DNA of 64,000 bases from contig JAJNNQ010000003.1 of the NCBI GenBank assembly GCA_027886175.1, positions 2,068,001 to 2,132,000 of the forward strand, given 5' to 3'. Every line of letters starts with the position of its first letter. Within the stretch, counting starts at the first letter, position 1. This DNA is from Phylloscopus collybita. Lineage: Eukaryota; Chordata; Aves; Passeriformes; Phylloscopidae. The notes under the pieces are model-generated. The model saw nothing but the letters and a program-made list of their open reading frames with translations. It had not been told where the DNA came from and searched no databases. Positions 22,190-32,868 of this stretch are shown one piece after another. The position numbers and the translations under genes are program-made.

Positions 22190-22704
22190 GCTGGAGCTTG
22201 TCCAGGGAAGGGATGGGAGCTGGGGAAGGGGCTGGAGCACCAGGAGAGGCTGAGGGAGCTGGGAAGGGGCTGGAGCTCCAGGAGAGGCTGAGGGAGCTGG
22301 GAAAGGGCTGGAGCACCAGGAGAGGCTGAGGGAGCTGGGAAAGGGGCTCAGCCTGGAGAAAAGGAGGCTCAGGGGGACCTTGTGGCTCTGCAGAACTCCC
22401 TGCCAGGAGGGGACAGCCGGGGGGGGATTTGGGATCTTATCCCAGGGAACAGGGACAGGAGGAGAGGGAACGGCCTCAGGGTGGGTCAGGGGAGGCTCAG
22501 GGTGGGCAGCAGCAGGAATTTCTCCATGGAAAGGGTTAAACTTTGGAAGGGGCTGCTCTGGGAGGTTTGGAGTTCCCATCCCTGGAGGTGTCCAGGGAAG
22601 GGCTGGATGTGGCACTCAGTGCTCTGGTCTGAGGATAAGGTGGGGACCTGACACAGCTTGGACTCGATCCTTGAGGGCTTTTCCATCCTCAATGATCCTG
22701 GGAT
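22190..22704 (+). mobile_element. CR1 LINE fragment, about 515 bp, the longest copy here
   Basis: Sense orientation, with the family blocks in order: the 'caggagaggctgagggagct' block, CAGCCTGGAGAAAAGGAGG, CTCAGGGGGACCTTGTGGCT, AACAGGGACAGGAGGAGAGG, GGAATTTCTCCATGG, GGAGTTCCCATCCCTGGAGG, TGTCCAGGGAAGGGCTGGAT, and a diverged end at CAATGATCCTGGGATT. It covers the 3' untranslated part and the end of the ORF2 region, with no usable reading frame. It contains an internal 38-bp triplication. Confidence 0.93.
22231..22344 (+). repeat. 38-bp tandem triplication inside CR1
   Basis: GGCTGGAGC(A/T)CCAGGAGAGG type units begin at 22231, 22269 and 22307, a 38-bp period. The normal CR1 has one such segment, so this copy expanded in place. 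Units differ by one or two bases. Confidence 0.92.
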
Positions 22705-23957
22705 TGTTCACCCAGCTGAGCGTTCCCTGCCCTCCCTCACCCCAGGGTCCCACCAACCCTATCCCAGTGCTGTGCCAGTATTATTTCTAATTTATTATTT
22801 ATAACCCTGTTCATAATTTATTGCAACAGCAGATGCAAAATTTCCTTCCTGAGGTGTTAACATGAAAGAGCAGCAGGACAAACACCTCCCACTCTGCAGG
22901 GAACATCCCCAGCAGGGAGAGGGATGGAGGTCAGGCCTCTGGGAGGTAAATCCGTGTGTTTTCGTGCTGCAGGAGCAGCCCAGCTCTGTAATAAACACAG
23001 CTCCAGTGATTTGGAACCTCCCACTTTACCTAAGCCCTCATATCTTGTTTTCCTTAGCACTTTCTTAACCTTCAAAGAGGAATGGATTAACTTTTTAAGT
23101 AGGAATGTGCTGGCAACTCTCAGGACTTGTGTTTACCATCCCCACCCCCCCACCCCCAAAAAAAAAAAAAAAAGCTTGTCAGGAGAATAACTTTAGAAGA
23201 GGAGGGAATGATTCCTTGCCTAATTATACATTTAAAAAGGGTAAATTTATTCCTGCAGATTATTTCAAACGAATTATTCAGCCACCCTTAGGGAGCACTG
23301 TGAAACGGGGGAACGCTTGAGCTCCTCTGCTGGAACAGAATCCTCCTCCCCTGGGTTATGGGGTGAGAGTTTGCACTGGGATCACACCAGGAAAGCTGGG
23401 AATAGGTGAGGAGCAAAGGATCACATCAGCTCTTAATTATCACAGAGCTGTTAAGAGAGACATCCCCTGCAGTGAGTTTGCTGCTCCTGTGCTTATCTCA
23501 CATCAATCCAGGCAGGTTTCCCCCTGCCTTAAGCTTTGTGTGACAGTAGAAGCCACCAAAGTGCCACCAATCTGTTGTGGGGGAGAGCAGAGTGGGAATA
23601 AAACACCTTCTGGGCAAAGTTTAGGAATGATCCCAAGGCTGTTTGTGACCTGACAGTAAATCACAGTTGTTTTGTGCACCTGGAGATTCACCTCCTGCGC
23701 TGGTGTCTCCTCTGCCTTGAAATTGGGAAAATTGGGGATGTGGTGCAAGGCTGGGAATCCTCATGGATGCTTCCAACAGCTCCATGGCCAATGTGGGTTT
23801 TTCTCTGCTTGTATTTCACGAAGTTAAAATCCCCTCGGGGCTGGGGCACTTGGGCACATTGGCCACACCCTGCAGAGGACCTTGACGAGGAATTGCTTAA
23901 AATTTTGCTTAAAAACTTGGGAATTTCTTACAATCGGAGTTTCTATTTCTCACTTCT
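22705..23957. other. Noncoding stretch, no gene seen
   Basis: A C-rich then A13-14 run near 23140-23173. No exon or mobile element is recognised. Confidence 0.5.
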
Positions 23958-24057
23958 TTTATTTCATGTTTGGTTATTTTATTTCGTGTTTGGTTATTTT
24001 ATATTATTTTATTTTATTTTATTTTATTTTATTTTATTTTATTTTATTTTATTTTAT
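23958..24057 (+). repeat. 20-bp duplication running into an (ATTTT)n array
   Basis: A unit with TATTTCATGTTTGGTTAT occurs twice, 20 bp apart (23958-23977 and 23978-23997, one base changed to CGT). About eleven ATTTT units follow, to 24057. Confidence 0.92.
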
Positions 24058-25207
24058 CCATTTGCTGTACTTCAAAACTTCAAACTGGCACAACTCAACA
24101 TTTTCCTCAAGTTTTTTTACCGACCACAGACACGAAGATTTAAAATGTCACCTGACCTAAAGGCAGAATTATTTCACTCTTGACTATTTTGGTGTTGGCA
24201 TCCAACAATTCAGTGAGTAGGACAAAAATCCTGCCAGCTCCTCTTTAGGAAAGCCTGGGATTGAGTGTTCCAGTCTGAGGTTAACTGGAGAAGCTTTTCT
24301 CTCTTTCCTGATTTTAATCAATGCCTCAGGGCATTGCATTCGGCTCAATCAAGCAGCAGACAAAATGCAATGCACTGCTAACCTCCCAAGTCTGTGCACA
24401 AAGTTTCTTCATAAAATATGCATGCAGAACACAGAGCTGTAATGATAATGATCCTCTCTAGGTTATTCCATAAAAAATTCAGCATTTTAGGGTCTGCAAG
24501 CTTTGATTTTGAGGTTTGTGGTTTTTTTTCCGGTGAGGAGTTCCAAGGATTTTCCTTTTGTATTTGTTTATTTTTAATGAACTTTCCATTAGCATATGAA
24601 AGTCATATTAACATCCACTGTGCTGAGCACTCACTTTAGGTTTGTTTCTACTGCTGGGACTTATTTAGCTGGGAAAAATGTGTAATAAAGGCCTGCAGAT
24701 GGCATTCTTGGTCAGCCTTTAAACCCAGCCCTGGCTGCACAAGCAGCCTCCCTTTTTGTGCTGATGGGGGAGATAAACTGGAATTTGGGATGCTGCCTTT
24801 CCCCGTGCATGTGCTGCATATGCTGGGTGGAATCCATTTGGGGCCCTGGCGTTTCTGCTGAGCCTGAGGATGATAAGAAGTGCAGGGAGCTCTCCTGATA
24901 ACTCCTGAAATCATTCCTGCTGCTGCCTGTGTCTGACACCGACATAATCTGCAGTTAAATACGCTCTCCCTGCCACTGCCTGGGGCACCGAGGTGCTGCT
25001 CCAGTTCCCTTTTTTTTTTTTTTTCTTTTTTCCTGGAGAATGTTTCTATTATTTTTTTTTTTTTCAGGTAGTAGAAGGGTTGTTTAGAGGAATACATGGC
25101 TGTTTTCTGTTTGCACTCCCAGATTTGCAGTACAGTTCCTGAACAGACTGAGGATGGGCAAACCCTTCCAGAACAGGATCGTGCAGGGGAGCTGGGAATG
25201 CAGCGGC
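24058..25207. other. Single-copy-looking noncoding stretch
   Basis: It contains the perfect inverted repeat listed separately at 24331-24373 and two T runs near 25010-25065. No exon is recognised. Confidence 0.5.
24331..24373. repeat. Perfect 10-bp inverted repeat, 23-bp spacer
   Basis: GCATTGCATT at 24331-24340 is matched by its exact complement AATGCAATGC at 24364-24373. The pair could form a hairpin or bind a dimeric factor. Nothing shows which, and chance is possible. Confidence 0.6.
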
Positions 25208-25333
25208 TGTAGGATCACAGAGACATTTGGGTTGGAAAAGTCCTCCAAGAGAAGACCAACCTTTCAGCAAATACTACAATTCCCACCAAATCATATCACA
25301 AAGTGCCCCTGTGAGAGCCAATTCCACAGGGTT
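25208..25333 (-). mobile_element. CR1 LINE 3' fragment, diverged
   Basis: The plus strand shows GGATCACAGAGACATTTGGG, TTGGAAAAGTCCTCCAAGA, then a 'accaacc' block and AAATCATATCACAAAGTGCC. This is the complement of a CR1 3' end of the 'ggttggaaaagacctc' subfamily. It is moderately diverged. Confidence 0.75.
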
Positions 25334-25918
25334 TTCCCCAAAATGCTCAATCCATGGACAGTGCTCTGTGGGATTGGTGCTTTGGGAGGGTTTAAGGGAA
25401 CAAACTGGGAAGTCAGTGGTTTTCCCAAACATTTGAAACTTCTTTCTGGCAAAAAAAAAGAGAAGATATTGTAGCCTGACACTTGCCACAGTTCAACAGC
25501 TTTCCCTCTAATATTTATTTTCCAGTGAGGGAAATATTTTCCATGGACTCCGTTTCTCTTCCCAAACTCTCAATTAGTGGATCCAGCTCCATAACTAAAA
25601 CCAAATTCCCAGTTGTCCATAAATTAATTTCTGTGTGGCAGGAACAATTTGTGTGTGCATTTTGGGGGCTGGCTCCTAATTCCCTCGAATATCCCGTTAG
25701 CAGGGCTCTGTCCTGCTCTTTGAGCCACTTTTCCTCTGCAGTTTTTGCTTCTCAAACCCAAGTTAAACCCTTTTTACCAAACCTGGGTCTTTTCTACGTT
25801 TTTACATGAAAGAACTGGGAGCTGATTGTCAGCCAGGATCTTACCTTTGGATAGAGAGTTGAAAATCACATCAATTAACACATTCTTGGCCTGGAAAGAG
25901 CAAATGGGACCAGGGATT
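25334..25918. other. Noncoding stretch between two CR1 copies
   Basis: No element is recognised. A 108-codon plus frame at 25483-25809 has no domain signal. Confidence 0.45.
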
Positions 25919-26276
25919 GAATCATGGAATTATAGAATGATTTGGATCGGAAGGGATTTTAAGGATCAGCCAGTCCCATGGGCAGGGACACCTCCCACTG
26001 TCCCAGGGGCTCCAAGCCCTTGTCCAACCTGGCCTTGGGCACTGCCAGGGATCCAGGGGCAGCCACAGCTGCTGTGGGGATTCCAATCCAGTCCCTTCCC
26101 ACCATCACAGGGAGGAATTCCTTCCCAAGATCCCATCCATCCCTGCCCTCTGTCCATGTGAAGCCATTCCCCCTGTCCTGGCACTCCATCCCTGCCTCTC
26201 TCCATCTTTCCTGTGACTCCTTCAGGAAGGCCACAATTGGATCACCCCAAATGTTCTCATCTCCAGGCTGACTTAT
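25919..26276 (-). mobile_element. CR1 LINE fragment, about 360 bp
   Basis: Complement-orientation CR1 with blocks in order: AATCATGGAATTATAGAATG, GGATCGGAAGGGATTTTAAG, GGGCAGGGACACCTCCCACT, GTCCAACCTGGCCTTGGGCA, GGGGCAGCCACAGCTGCTGT, GAGGAATTCCTTCCCAAGAT, CCATTCCCCCTGTCCTGGCA, and CATCTCCAGGCTGAC near the 5' break. The 3' terminus is intact. Confidence 0.94.
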
Positions 26277-26787
26277 GGTGCCCAAGCAGGAGATGCAGTG
26301 CAGAGCTTCTGCTCCCCACATCCCATCCCTGCCCCTTCCTGGAGGTTTCCTTTGCAAGCAGCCTCTGAAAGTGTAATTTTCATATAAAACACTGAAAATT
26401 CTGGCTGGGCCAGCTGGTGCCAGGTCAACAGCCAACCCCATGTGTGGAAATAAAAACCCCTTAACACGACTACAGAGATAACCCTGAGCAGGAGAGAAGA
26501 GATAAGAAATATTCCTTTATTAGCTGAAGTCACAGGCAGAGTGAAATGTCCTTAATGGACAGACACAGCAGGATAAGATTGGGTGAGGATGAGCTACAGT
26601 TTGAGTAATTTTATTGGATGTGATTGACTTTCTTTGAGGGTTTCTTTCATGGCTTCTCTTCAGGAGCCCTTGTTTTAATTGTCAGATGAGCTGAGCAGCA
26701 GTGGCGAGGTGCTGATGCAAGGTCACCGTGGGCTGTGCTGGAAGACAAAGGAGGAAAAGCCACAAAATGGAGCCAGGTTTTTGTCAT
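26277..26787. other. Noncoding stretch, no gene seen
   Basis: GATA-like and A/T-rich bits occur (for example AGATAAGAAATATTCC near 26500), but no repeat or exon is certain. Part of it could belong to the LTR-like block that follows. Confidence 0.4.
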
Positions 26788-27055
26788 TGTTGAGACAGAC
26801 ACCACACACAGAGTGACATGGTAAAAGATTTTCAGAAGGCTCCCTTTATTATGGCCCCATGCTGTCTTTTACACACCTCATGTGCAGCTTTAATTGGTTC
26901 ATGGCTTTCTTGCCAATTATTCTATTGGTTAGTAAAAGGTATTCTACTTGTCCATCAAATCTCTCTGTTCTTGGGTTGGTTACCTATTTTCTTTACTGGT
27001 TCTCATGAGACAAGTCCATTGTTATTGCAGGTGAATTTGTTTCTCACCCTCAGAA
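26788..27055 (-). mobile_element. Probable LTR in reverse orientation
   Basis: The block begins TGTTGAGACAGACACC at 26788. Its complement carries an AATAAAGGGAGCC poly(A)-type signal at about 26845-26852, several CCAAT-like boxes (complement of ATTGG) at about 26890-26930, and a downstream end beginning TG. Order and spacing fit U5-R-U3 of an ERV LTR on the minus strand. I could not find a clean target duplication, and the U3 end meets the A/T insertion that starts at 27056. Confidence 0.55.
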
Positions 27056-27296
27056 TAGATTGTTGTGTTTAAAAAATTATAAATATTTTATATATAATAT
27101 ATATTATAGAAATTATATTTTTATAGTAAATATATTAAAATACATTAATTATAAATTATATAGATATAGTTACAATATTTACATTATAAATAATATATTA
27201 CACTATTTATAAATAAATATAAATTGTGTGATATATTATAAATATTTTATATATATAAATAAAAATATAAAAATATGTTAACTAGATTGTTGTGTT
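27056..27296. repeat. A/T island bounded by a 14-bp direct repeat
   Basis: TAGATTGTTGTGTT is present exactly at 27056-27069 and again at 27283-27296. The 213 bp between them are almost pure A/T with TATAA, ATATT and AAATA runs. The exact flanking repeat could be a target-site duplication or the trace of slippage. Confidence 0.85.
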
Positions 27297-27430
27297 CTCA
27301 AAACAGCTTCTATGGGAACTTGCAAATTGCTTGTTAGCTGCACTTAGAAGAAATGACAGGCCAGCTTTGGCCCCATCCACAGTTTTAGTCTTGGGCTGTG
27401 TCTGACATTGAGCTCTGGGACAAAACCTCC

Positions 27431-27601
27431 AGGAGGAGAAAAGAGAAGAGAAGAGGAGAAGAGAAGAGAAGAGAAGAGAAGAGAAGAGAAGAGAAGAGAA
27501 GAGAAGAGAAGAGAAGAGAAGAGAAGAGAAGAGAAGAGAAGAGAAGAGAAGAGAAGAGAAGAGAAGAGAAGAGAAGAGAAGAGAAGAGAAGAGAAGAGAA
27601 G
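27431..27601 (+). repeat. (GAGAA)n pentamer array, 171 bp of pure purine
   Basis: Every plus-strand base from 27431 to 27601 is A or G. After a short irregular start it is about 30 uninterrupted copies of a 5-bp unit. All frames are open on both strands (EEKRREEKR or SLLFSSLLF), so the long frames here are artefacts. It ends a few bases from a CR1 3' end. Confidence 0.97.
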
Positions 27602-27608
27602 TGAGGGT

Positions 27609-27783
27609 GAGTCTGGAAGGACCTTAAATCCCATCCCATCCCACCCCTGACATGACAGGGACACCTTCCATGGTCCCAGGCTGCTCCAAGTCCTGTCCAA
27701 CCTGGTCTTGGACACTGCCAGGGATCCAGGGGCAGCCACAGCTTCTCTGGGAATGTGTGCCAGGACCTCCCCACCCTCCCAGT
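27609..27783 (-). mobile_element. CR1 LINE 3' fragment abutting a purine array
   Basis: Complement-orientation CR1: GTCTGGAAGGACCTTAAATC, GACAGGGACACCTTCCATGG, CAGGCTGCTCCAAGTCCTGT, CCAACCTGGTCTTGGACACT, GGGGCAGCCACAGCTTCTCT. The usual terminal 'atcatagaatggtttggg' part is missing, and the pentamer array stands in its place. Confidence 0.92.
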
Positions 27784-29076
27784 AAATTCAAATCAATATA
27801 GGGACGTGAATTTTTTTACTCTTAGGTTGTTCTGTGGATGTTCCATCAGGTTTATAGAAGAACGTGGCTTCTGTGCTCTTGGGGTTGGGTGTCCTGAGAA
27901 AGTGATGGAGCTGGGGTGGAGGGAGGTGGAGTTTTCTGTTCAAACGTGATGATTTTGGGAGCCCAAGGCAAAGAGATTTCTCTGGGTGTAGAAGGCATTG
28001 AAGGCATCCTCAGGGATGAGCTGCTGCACTCCCCTAAGAGGAAAGGAGAGGATAAGAAAGAAGAAAAAAAAATCTATTCCCAAATTTATCTAAATTACAT
28101 CCATTTTCCTAAAGGAGCATATTTTTTAACCAGCCCTGGAAGAACTAAGCTGACACCATTTTCCCACATTTTCCCAGCCTTTTCTGGCTTGTGATCTGCA
28201 TTCTGGGAATATCAGAGCCACGCAGCTGAGATCACAAGATGGAATGTTCGGGATATCAGGGCAGGAATGATAATGCAATGCCTTTTTACTCTTGATTTTC
28301 ATCTTGGATCCAGTTCTGTGTCACATGAAAGAGGGACTCCTGTGCTCTGATAGCTGTGCTGGGACATTGCTGTCCTTCCCAAGGTTACAGACCAGTGCTG
28401 GGAGACAAAGAGAAGCGAAATTGTTTAACAAGAGGGAAGAAGTTTCACTTTCCTTGCGCTTGTTTTCCACGCAGTCCTGTCACTGGTTCATCAGGAACAA
28501 AATATATTCCAAACACATGCTGGAACAAACAGCACCCAGGGCTCAGCTCTGACGGGTGCTCAATACGGAGCTGTCGGAGCTGGACGAGTTTACACTTTAT
28601 TTATTTATATTTTGGCTATTCAAATGCAAAGACCAAGAGTCAGGGACGTCATGGAGACTTGTGACATTCAGTGGCAGACTTAATGAATTGAATAAAAAAA
28701 AAAAAAAGAAACACCACAAAAACAAACCCACCCCAAACTGTGCTGCTTTCATTCATGCAGTGACTCCTGCAGTCATTCCTTACCTCTGGCAGATTTAATA
28801 TTCTGGGCAGACAAACTGTAATAAATATTCTGATAGTTAATAATCATTTTGGGGCAAAAGCCATGTTCGGCTCATATTGAATCTTATCAAATGGTTCTTG
28901 TTGACTCGGTGGCAGCACTGAGACCTCAGTAACTGCTCAGACTAATCCAATCTGATTATTAATTCTTTGGAGAATGACGATTTAATTTTTTTTTATCAGC
29001 CCTGATTGAGTAAAAGCTCCTTCTGGAATGAGGAGAAAAGGGCTGGGAGTCTCTGGAAAAATTGTGTTCTGTGGCA
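27784..29076. other. Single-copy-looking stretch
   Basis: No gene seen. From about 28480 to 28670 the sequence has scattered CpG, a CRE-like GACGTCAT at 28645-28652 and a TTTATTTATATTTTGG run. 28800-28975 is rich in TAAT-type cores. These could be conserved regulatory DNA, but only an alignment can tell. Confidence 0.4.
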
Positions 29077-29125
29077 CAGGGCAAGGGGTGGGACTGGCTG
29101 GGTTTTAAGGTCCCACACCAGTCTG
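29077..29125 (+). mobile_element. Possible CR1 LINE 3' scrap
   Basis: The segment contains GGCAAGGGGTGGGACTGGCT, GGGTTTTAAGGTCCCA, similar to the 'ggggttggactggatgatcttaaggtccc' part of CR1 in sense orientation. It is short and lacks the terminus. Confidence 0.4.
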
Positions 29126-30408
29126 GGATTCAGGGCTGCCTTTGCCCTGAAGTGTTTTAATTCGGAGTTTTCATCCTGCTGGGACAGAGCTCTGTGATCT
29201 CTCTGCTGTTGTGGCTGAATCGTTTTGGGAGAACAATTTTCAGGCAGCTGTTGCAGGCCTGTGGGGTTTCTGGGATCCATGGAGGGAAATGAGGGTGGCT
29301 CCAGAACATGGCCCTGGGGGCACAAGGTCGAGAAATCCATTAAGGAGAGAACTCTGGGCTGTGCTGGGTAAACAGTGAATGAGTAAAGCAGTGAAACGCT
29401 GTCTGTGCTGATCTGCGGTTTGTGCAGCTAAAGGGAATCCCCTGGAGCCATTCCTGTATTTCAAAAAGGTGTGAAAACCACTTTTCCTGCTGTTAACATG
29501 GGTGTAGTCATTCCTGTGAGCAGTTCCTGTCTGTGCAAACAGCACATTCCACACAGGAGAGCATTCTTCCTTACATAACATTTTCAACTCACTTTAGGTA
29601 ATTACTCTGAACTCTACACTGTAAGAAATATAAAATAATTTACTAAACAAGCCTGATATTCCACGTGTTAATGGAATATTTTCATGGAAGCCCTTGGTAA
29701 GGAATGAGGGGCTGTATTAAATGCAGTTTAAATAAAACATGAGCTCGAAACAGGGTGTGGAAATTCTGGAAAAATACCTGTGGGATGCTGACCAGCCAAC
29801 ACATTTCAGAGAGTTTCACGCCCCAGACAGTGCTGGACATATAAAACCCCATCAAGGAAGAAAAAAGGTGATGAATTTTAAAAAGTCTGGGTACCAAGTC
29901 TCATATTATTATCAACTTAATTGTATAACTAAAAGGAAGGAGCAAATTCGGGTCAAAACTTACAGGCATCGTTTAAGCTGATAGGTATATAAAAATTTTA
30001 AAGAGCTCTGGGATCAGGAGAACAAAGATGATAAAAGGAATTTCTGGGTTATTTCTCAGCGTTGAAACCTTCCTGAGGTCAGCAAGAGTTTTGTCCAAGC
30101 TTTCAGCTGCAAAGGAAGGGGCTCCAAACTGTGGTGCCTCAATGCATCTGAACACAGATCATTTGAGGTTTGCTGTTTGTTCCCAGGCCTTTGGATGGTG
30201 TTGGGAACAGACAAGACCAAACTTCTCATGGACGGGGCTCCAACTAATGAGAATTGATTTTCTAATATCTCTGGAAGTCTTTTTTTTTTTTCCCTCTGGA
30301 AATCTCCATCTGTTGAGAGAGGTGTTTGCAACCAAGGACTGAAGTCACTCCAGAGCCTTGGAGTGCCCATGGAGAACACAAACCTGGGGGGATTCATGAG
30401 CTCTGAGG
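29126..30408. other. Noncoding stretch, no gene seen
   Basis: Open frames up to 119 codons overlap in several phases. No repeat is recognised apart from a T run near 30280. Confidence 0.5.
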
Positions 30409-30612
30409 GAATCATAAAAACCTTTGATTAAAAGGGACATTAAAGCCCATCCAGTGCCACCCCTACCACGGGCAGGGACACCTTCCACCGTCCCAGGGTT
30501 CTCCAAGTTCTGTCCAGCCTGACCTGGAACACTTCCAGGGATAGAGCATCCTCAGCTTTCTGAGCAATCTCTACCAGAGCCTCTCTCCCCTCTGAGTGAA
30601 GAAAGTAGAACT
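30409..30612 (-). mobile_element. CR1 LINE 3' fragment
   Basis: The plus strand begins GAATCATAAAAACC, then AAAGGGACATTAAAGCCCAT, CCAGTGCCACCCCTACCACG, GGCAGGGACACCTTCCACCG and CAGCCTGACCTGGAACACTT. This is the complement of the CR1 3' end. Confidence 0.92.
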
Positions 30613-30673
30613 CCTTTAATTACAGAGAACAGAGAAATTTTATGGTGTTTTTTATGTTTTTTCCTCCCCCTTG

Positions 30674-30752
30674 CAAAAACCAAAACAAAACAACAAAACC
30701 AAAACCAAACCAAACCAAACCAAAACAAAAAACCCCAAAAAACCCCAAACAA
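30674..30752 (+). repeat. 79-bp tract containing only A and C
   Basis: No G or T on the plus strand from 30674 to 30752. Units are CAAAA, CCAAA and CCCCAAAAAA. Confidence 0.95.
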
Positions 30753-32787
30753 GACCTTTCTCCAGGATCGTGTGGTTATCCCAAAGGTACATTTCTGAGA
30801 TGACAAAATTTTAGTACAAGCCTTAAAAATAATTAAGGAAGAACAATTTCATAACCAAAGTATTGCTAAAGAATCCCCTAAGTCCTCCTAGAAGAGCACC
30901 TCTTTTGAGTGATCTGCTCCTGAGGACATGCTGAAGGATTGCTGGCTGCAGGATCTGCTGAACAAGAAAAACTCCTTGATTTCTGATTTTTTCTGGATCT
31001 CACCCTGACACATTTGAAATGTGTGGGTTCTGTGCTGGCTCATGTGCTTCAAAGAGACTTTCTGGGCTTTCCTTCCCTTTCCCTCGAATTTGACACCTTG
31101 TGTTAGTAATTAGTGATATTGGATACCATAGGAAATCACTTTGTAGGATATAATCCAACATAATTCCTGTGCTCATATAAAGTCTGAATTCTCTTCCCAC
31201 CTGAGACTGAGATTAATTTACAATTTTTAATGCTTGACAGAGCAGGTAAGAAACGTAAGTCTACGTAGTCTTGAAGTGCATGTGCTGCTTCTCTCAGACC
31301 TTATGTCCTGTCTAACATTCCACAGCTTCCTATGGAAAATCCCAGTTTTCTGGTGCTGTCACACCCTTATTTTTGTCACTGTGCAGCCCCAAGATGCTCC
31401 TGTTAATGGCACTGGAGGTTTTTGGCAACCTGAGGCTTCCTGGGCCCATGAGGTCAGTTTACAGCATTGCTACCAGCAGAGTAAAACCAGAATTATTTTA
31501 CTATTTCGACCTAAGATAGGGTGGGTGAAACCTATCCCAATTTTTTTCCAGGATGGCAGCACCAAGGCCAAAAGCAGAGGATCCAGGATTTTCTAACCAG
31601 GCCACAACACCACCTCTCCCTGAGGCCCTTCCGCTGCTTTTTCCCCCCTAAAAAATTGCACAGCAAACTCCAAATTCTGCCTTAAAGCCAGTGATGTGTA
31701 AAACAAGCTGTGGAGATTTATCATTCTGCTGCTGCTTGTTGACCTTAGCTCCTTTTCCCTTATCTTTAATAGAAGAGTGATTTTGTATTCCCGGGGCTGT
31801 TTCCGCCGCTGTTGACTCTAGGCCGTGAGGAGGCCGCGGCGAACAAAACAAGCTGTGCACCGGGAGTATTTTAAATATTTTCCTCTCTTTTCAGGTGGCA
31901 TTTTGAGTTGCCAGGGTGGATAATGGCAGCCTGTGACACGTGTCAGCCCTGGGTGACAGGCAGCATGAGGGATAGATTTGGGATGGAGAGGAAATAAATG
32001 CGGGAATCGATGGCTTCTGCCAGCTGCGGTGAACTGTGCAGGCCCCTGCGCCTCGACAATTTCATGTTTTATGCAAAAGTGCAAACTCTCCTGGAATGTG
32101 TTAAGGAGTCTGTGCTCAAAAGCATTTACAGAAAGAGGGGAAGGAAATGTGGAGAGAGCAGAGCGGTGAGCAAAGCCCAGGTGGCTGCTTTGAGTAGCTG
32201 CTCACAACTTTGCCAGCTGTTTGCTTCCTAAAGACTGCAGCTCAAGATTTTAGCGCTAAAAACATCATTTCATGGAGTTTCGGAGTGATTACCTTATCCC
32301 TCTTTAAGGGCTTTTAAAGGTTGTGATATTGTTCCATTAGCAGTCAGTAAAAAGGGTGGGTTTTTTTCCTTAATTTTTTTCTTAGTGACATGAAGAAAAT
32401 GTGGTAAAAATGGCCTTTCTTAGTTAGCTTCATCCCGCAGTGTAATTTATGTATTTATGTGATTGCCTCTCTTGCAGACCACTCTGGTCCTACTGAGTGC
32501 TTGGACCCTGCTTCTCTCCCTGGCTTTCAAAAGCCATTTTTGTCAGCCTGCATTTCAGTTCTTGCCATGGAGATCTGAAATGTGATATTCTTTTCAAGGT
32601 CTCTAACAATGAAAAGAGAGCCCCAGTTTTACAGTTGCAAATACCCGGGTGCAAATTTGCTGAATTGTTGTGTTACTTTGAAATGTTTGATATCTGAAAA
32701 TCAGGGAGTTAAATGCCTGTAACGTACTTATGGATTTATTGAGCATTAGAGGCTGAATTGAGTTACTTTTTATTTTTAATTATTATT
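30753..32787. other. Single-copy-looking stretch, CpG-bearing near 31.8-32.2 kb
   Basis: No gene seen. Around 31800-31870 CpG is dense for this window (CGCCGC, GGCCGCGGCG), and 31870-32200 lacks any recognised repeat. It may be a conserved noncoding element or a small CpG-rich patch. A 120-codon plus frame at 31234-31596 has no domain I know. Confidence 0.4.
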
Positions 32788-32868
32788 ATTTTATTTTATT
32801 TTATTTTATTTTATTTTATTTTATTTTATTTTATTTTATTTTATTTTATTTTATTTTATTTTATTTTA
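32788..32868 (+). repeat. (ATTTT)n pentamer array, about 16 units
   Basis: An uninterrupted ATTTT array follows a short TTA-rich lead-in. It is the same unit as in the array near 24.0 kb. Confidence 0.96.

Noticed and set aside
27344..27774. SSLLFSSLLF and EEKRREEKR frames
   Set aside because: They are artefacts of the GAGAA pentamer array and the CR1 next to it.
31234..31596. 120-codon plus frame beside a GTAAGA donor-like site
   Set aside because: No acceptor in place, no family resemblance, and the donor falls inside an otherwise ordinary frame.
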